Shown: piece after piece, positions 12,766-13,638 of the stretch
Position numbering within the stretch: the first letter of the stretch is position 1
Layout of the letters: every line of letters begins with the position of its first letter
Origin: Anaerolineae bacterium
GTDB taxonomy: Bacteria; Chloroflexota; Anaerolineae; Aggregatilineales; Aggregatilineaceae
Direction of reading: 5' to 3'
Length of the DNA stretch: 13,638 nt
Assembly: GCA_016929355.1 (NCBI GenBank)
Contig: JAFGJA010000110.1
Location: 1-13,638 of the forward strand
Notes under the pieces: generated by a model
Databases searched by the model: none
What the model saw: the letters and a program-made list of their open reading frames with translations, nothing else
What the model was told of the DNA's origin: nothing
Position numbers and translations under genes: made by a program

Positions 12766-13638
12766 ATGGCCCGCCAAGCTCGATCTCGACCCCAATCTGA
12801 CACACAAGCCCAGCCCCAATCCACCGATCCCCAATATGAATGGGCGATGACTTCCAACCAACGCCCTGTGCATATTACCTATGCCGTGCGCGGCGAAACC
12901 TATATCTGCCCAGTCTGTAACGGGCGCATGATCGCCAAACTGGGCGATGTGAAACAGCATCATTTTGCCCATGAAACGGTCCAAACGTGCTCACCCGCGC
13001 GCGTGACGCAGATCGTCGCCCAATATTGGCTGGTCGAGGAACTTCAACTCGTGCTGGCGGCGCGGCGCTCCTTGATCATGACGTGGCCGTGCCCATTGTG
13101 CCAGCAAGTGCATACCGCGAATCTGCTGCATGACGTGGAAACGCTCAAACCCAATCACGAACATGATGGCATCACCTCCGATGTTGCGCTGTTGGACCGT
13201 TCGGACAAGGTGCGCGCGGTGGTCCTCCTGGATGCACCATCCAGTGAAGCCCTGATCACGTATACGGCGCGGAAAATCGTCACGATTGTGGTCGATCTGA
13301 CCAATACGCGCCAGCGCTTGCACGATCTCACCACCCTCTTAGCCGGAGCACGCATCTATGGCGGGCTGTGTACCACCCAGGACCTCGCCGCCGAAAATGG
13401 CATTATCACCGACCCGGAACTGCTGCGTAAGGTCTTGACCGAGGTGGTGGCCCAACCGCCACATAATTTGCATGGGCCATTAGTTCATTACAAGGGATTG
13501 ACACACGTTTTTCTGCTGGATGATAAACGCTTGTGGCTGCCGCCGATTCTATGGCAGCGCGCTATCGGCGGATTACTCCACTCGATTAACCCCGCGCTGC
13601 AAGTGATCACGCAGGAATGGCCGCAGGCAGATGGAGCC
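12766..13638 (+). CDS. CoiA-like zinc-binding, possible PD-(D/E)XK-type protein (3' end beyond window)
   Basis: An open frame runs from ATG 12766 to the window end, 291 residues without a stop. A polar, Gln/Pro-rich N-terminus (1-25) precedes a CoiA-type N-terminal element: C48-P-V-C51 followed by a KLGDVKQHHFAHE stretch (58-70), the C-x2-C...H-F-x-H pattern of competence CoiA-like proteins. A second C-x2-C lies at 109-112 (WPCPLCQQVH). SDVALLD at 138-144 then resembles the PD strand of the CoiA nuclease core. The following strand reads RAVVLLDA at 150-157, where an E-x-K/E-x-V type catalytic acid would be expected, so the active site may be altered. CoiA-like proteins are linked to DNA uptake and recombination in Firmicutes; in other phyla the role is unclear. 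No SD is obvious; GAGAA lies about 10 nt upstream. Confidence 0.6.
   Translation, partial: MARQARSRPQSDTQAQPQSTDPQYEWAMTSNQRPVHITYAVRGETYICPVCNGRMIAKLGDVKQHHFAHETVQTCSPARVTQIVAQYWLVEELQLVLAARRSLIMTWPCPLCQQVHTANLLHDVETLKPNHEHDGITSDVALLDRSDKVRAVVLLDAPSSEALITYTARKIVTIVVDLTNTRQRLHDLTTLLAGARIYGGLCTTQDLAAENGIITDPELLRKVLTEVVAQPPHNLHGPLVHYKGLTHVFLLDDKRLWLPPILWQRAIGGLLHSINPALQVITQEWPQADGA

Noticed and set aside
1..13638. CRISPR arrays, tRNA or rRNA genes, insertion sequences
   Set aside because: No regularly spaced direct repeats, cloverleaf-like segment, rRNA signature or transposase-like frame was seen on either strand; short RNA genes cannot be fully excluded by eye.

Overview
The window looks like a chromosomal segment of a mid-GC bacterium, most plausibly a member of the Chloroflexota (Anaerolineae-like). 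This is an inference from gene content: CUT1 sugar permeases, an Opp/Dpp-type importer without local ATPases, a two-module FtsX permease, a stand-alone gatC beside a degenerate receiver/GGDEF protein, a CoiA-like zinc protein and a C-rich/G-rich intergenic palindrome. No rRNA, tRNA, CRISPR array, transposase or integrase was recognised, and no single marker fixes the taxon.

Layout. (1) 1-954: the tail of a MalF/UgpA-type permease and a complete MalG/UgpE-type permease, the 3' end of a carbohydrate ABC operon. (2) 1094-1483, minus strand: a small bacterial PH-domain membrane protein. (3) 1551-7652, plus strand: a probable operon with a GntR/HutC regulator of the NagR/DasR/YvoA type, a GNAT acetyltransferase, a family-5 substrate-binding protein, DppB- and DppC-type permeases and anhydro-N-acetylmuramic acid kinase (AnmK). 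A perfect 12-bp palindrome (TGGTATATACCA) lies between the predicted promoter and the regulator start and fits the HutC-family operator pattern. (4) 7654-10107, minus strand: an 817-residue duplicated FtsX/MacB-type permease whose stop lies one base from the AnmK stop. (5) 10352-11266, plus: a membrane-anchored or secreted cysteine-containing protein, possibly Vps62-like. (6) 11351-12624, plus: gatC, then a protein with a degenerate receiver and a degenerate GGDEF domain. (7) 12766 to the window end, plus: a partial CoiA-like protein.

Most interesting unit. Region 3 reads as a self-regulated module for uptake and salvage of peptidoglycan fragments. The transporter would import anhydro-muropeptides or amino-sugar oligomers, AnmK would phosphorylate anhydro-MurNAc to MurNAc-6-phosphate, and an amino-sugar-phosphate-responsive GntR repressor would sense a product. 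The enzyme family and regulator subfamily are well supported. The transported substrate and the GNAT's job are inferred from context. No transporter ATPase and no MurQ etherase is present, so both must be encoded elsewhere if the pathway works as proposed.

Two regulatory oddities lie inside that operon: a perfect Shine-Dalgarno sequence without a well-placed start codon ahead of the binding-protein gene, and a strong 13-bp palindrome between the binding protein and the permeases.
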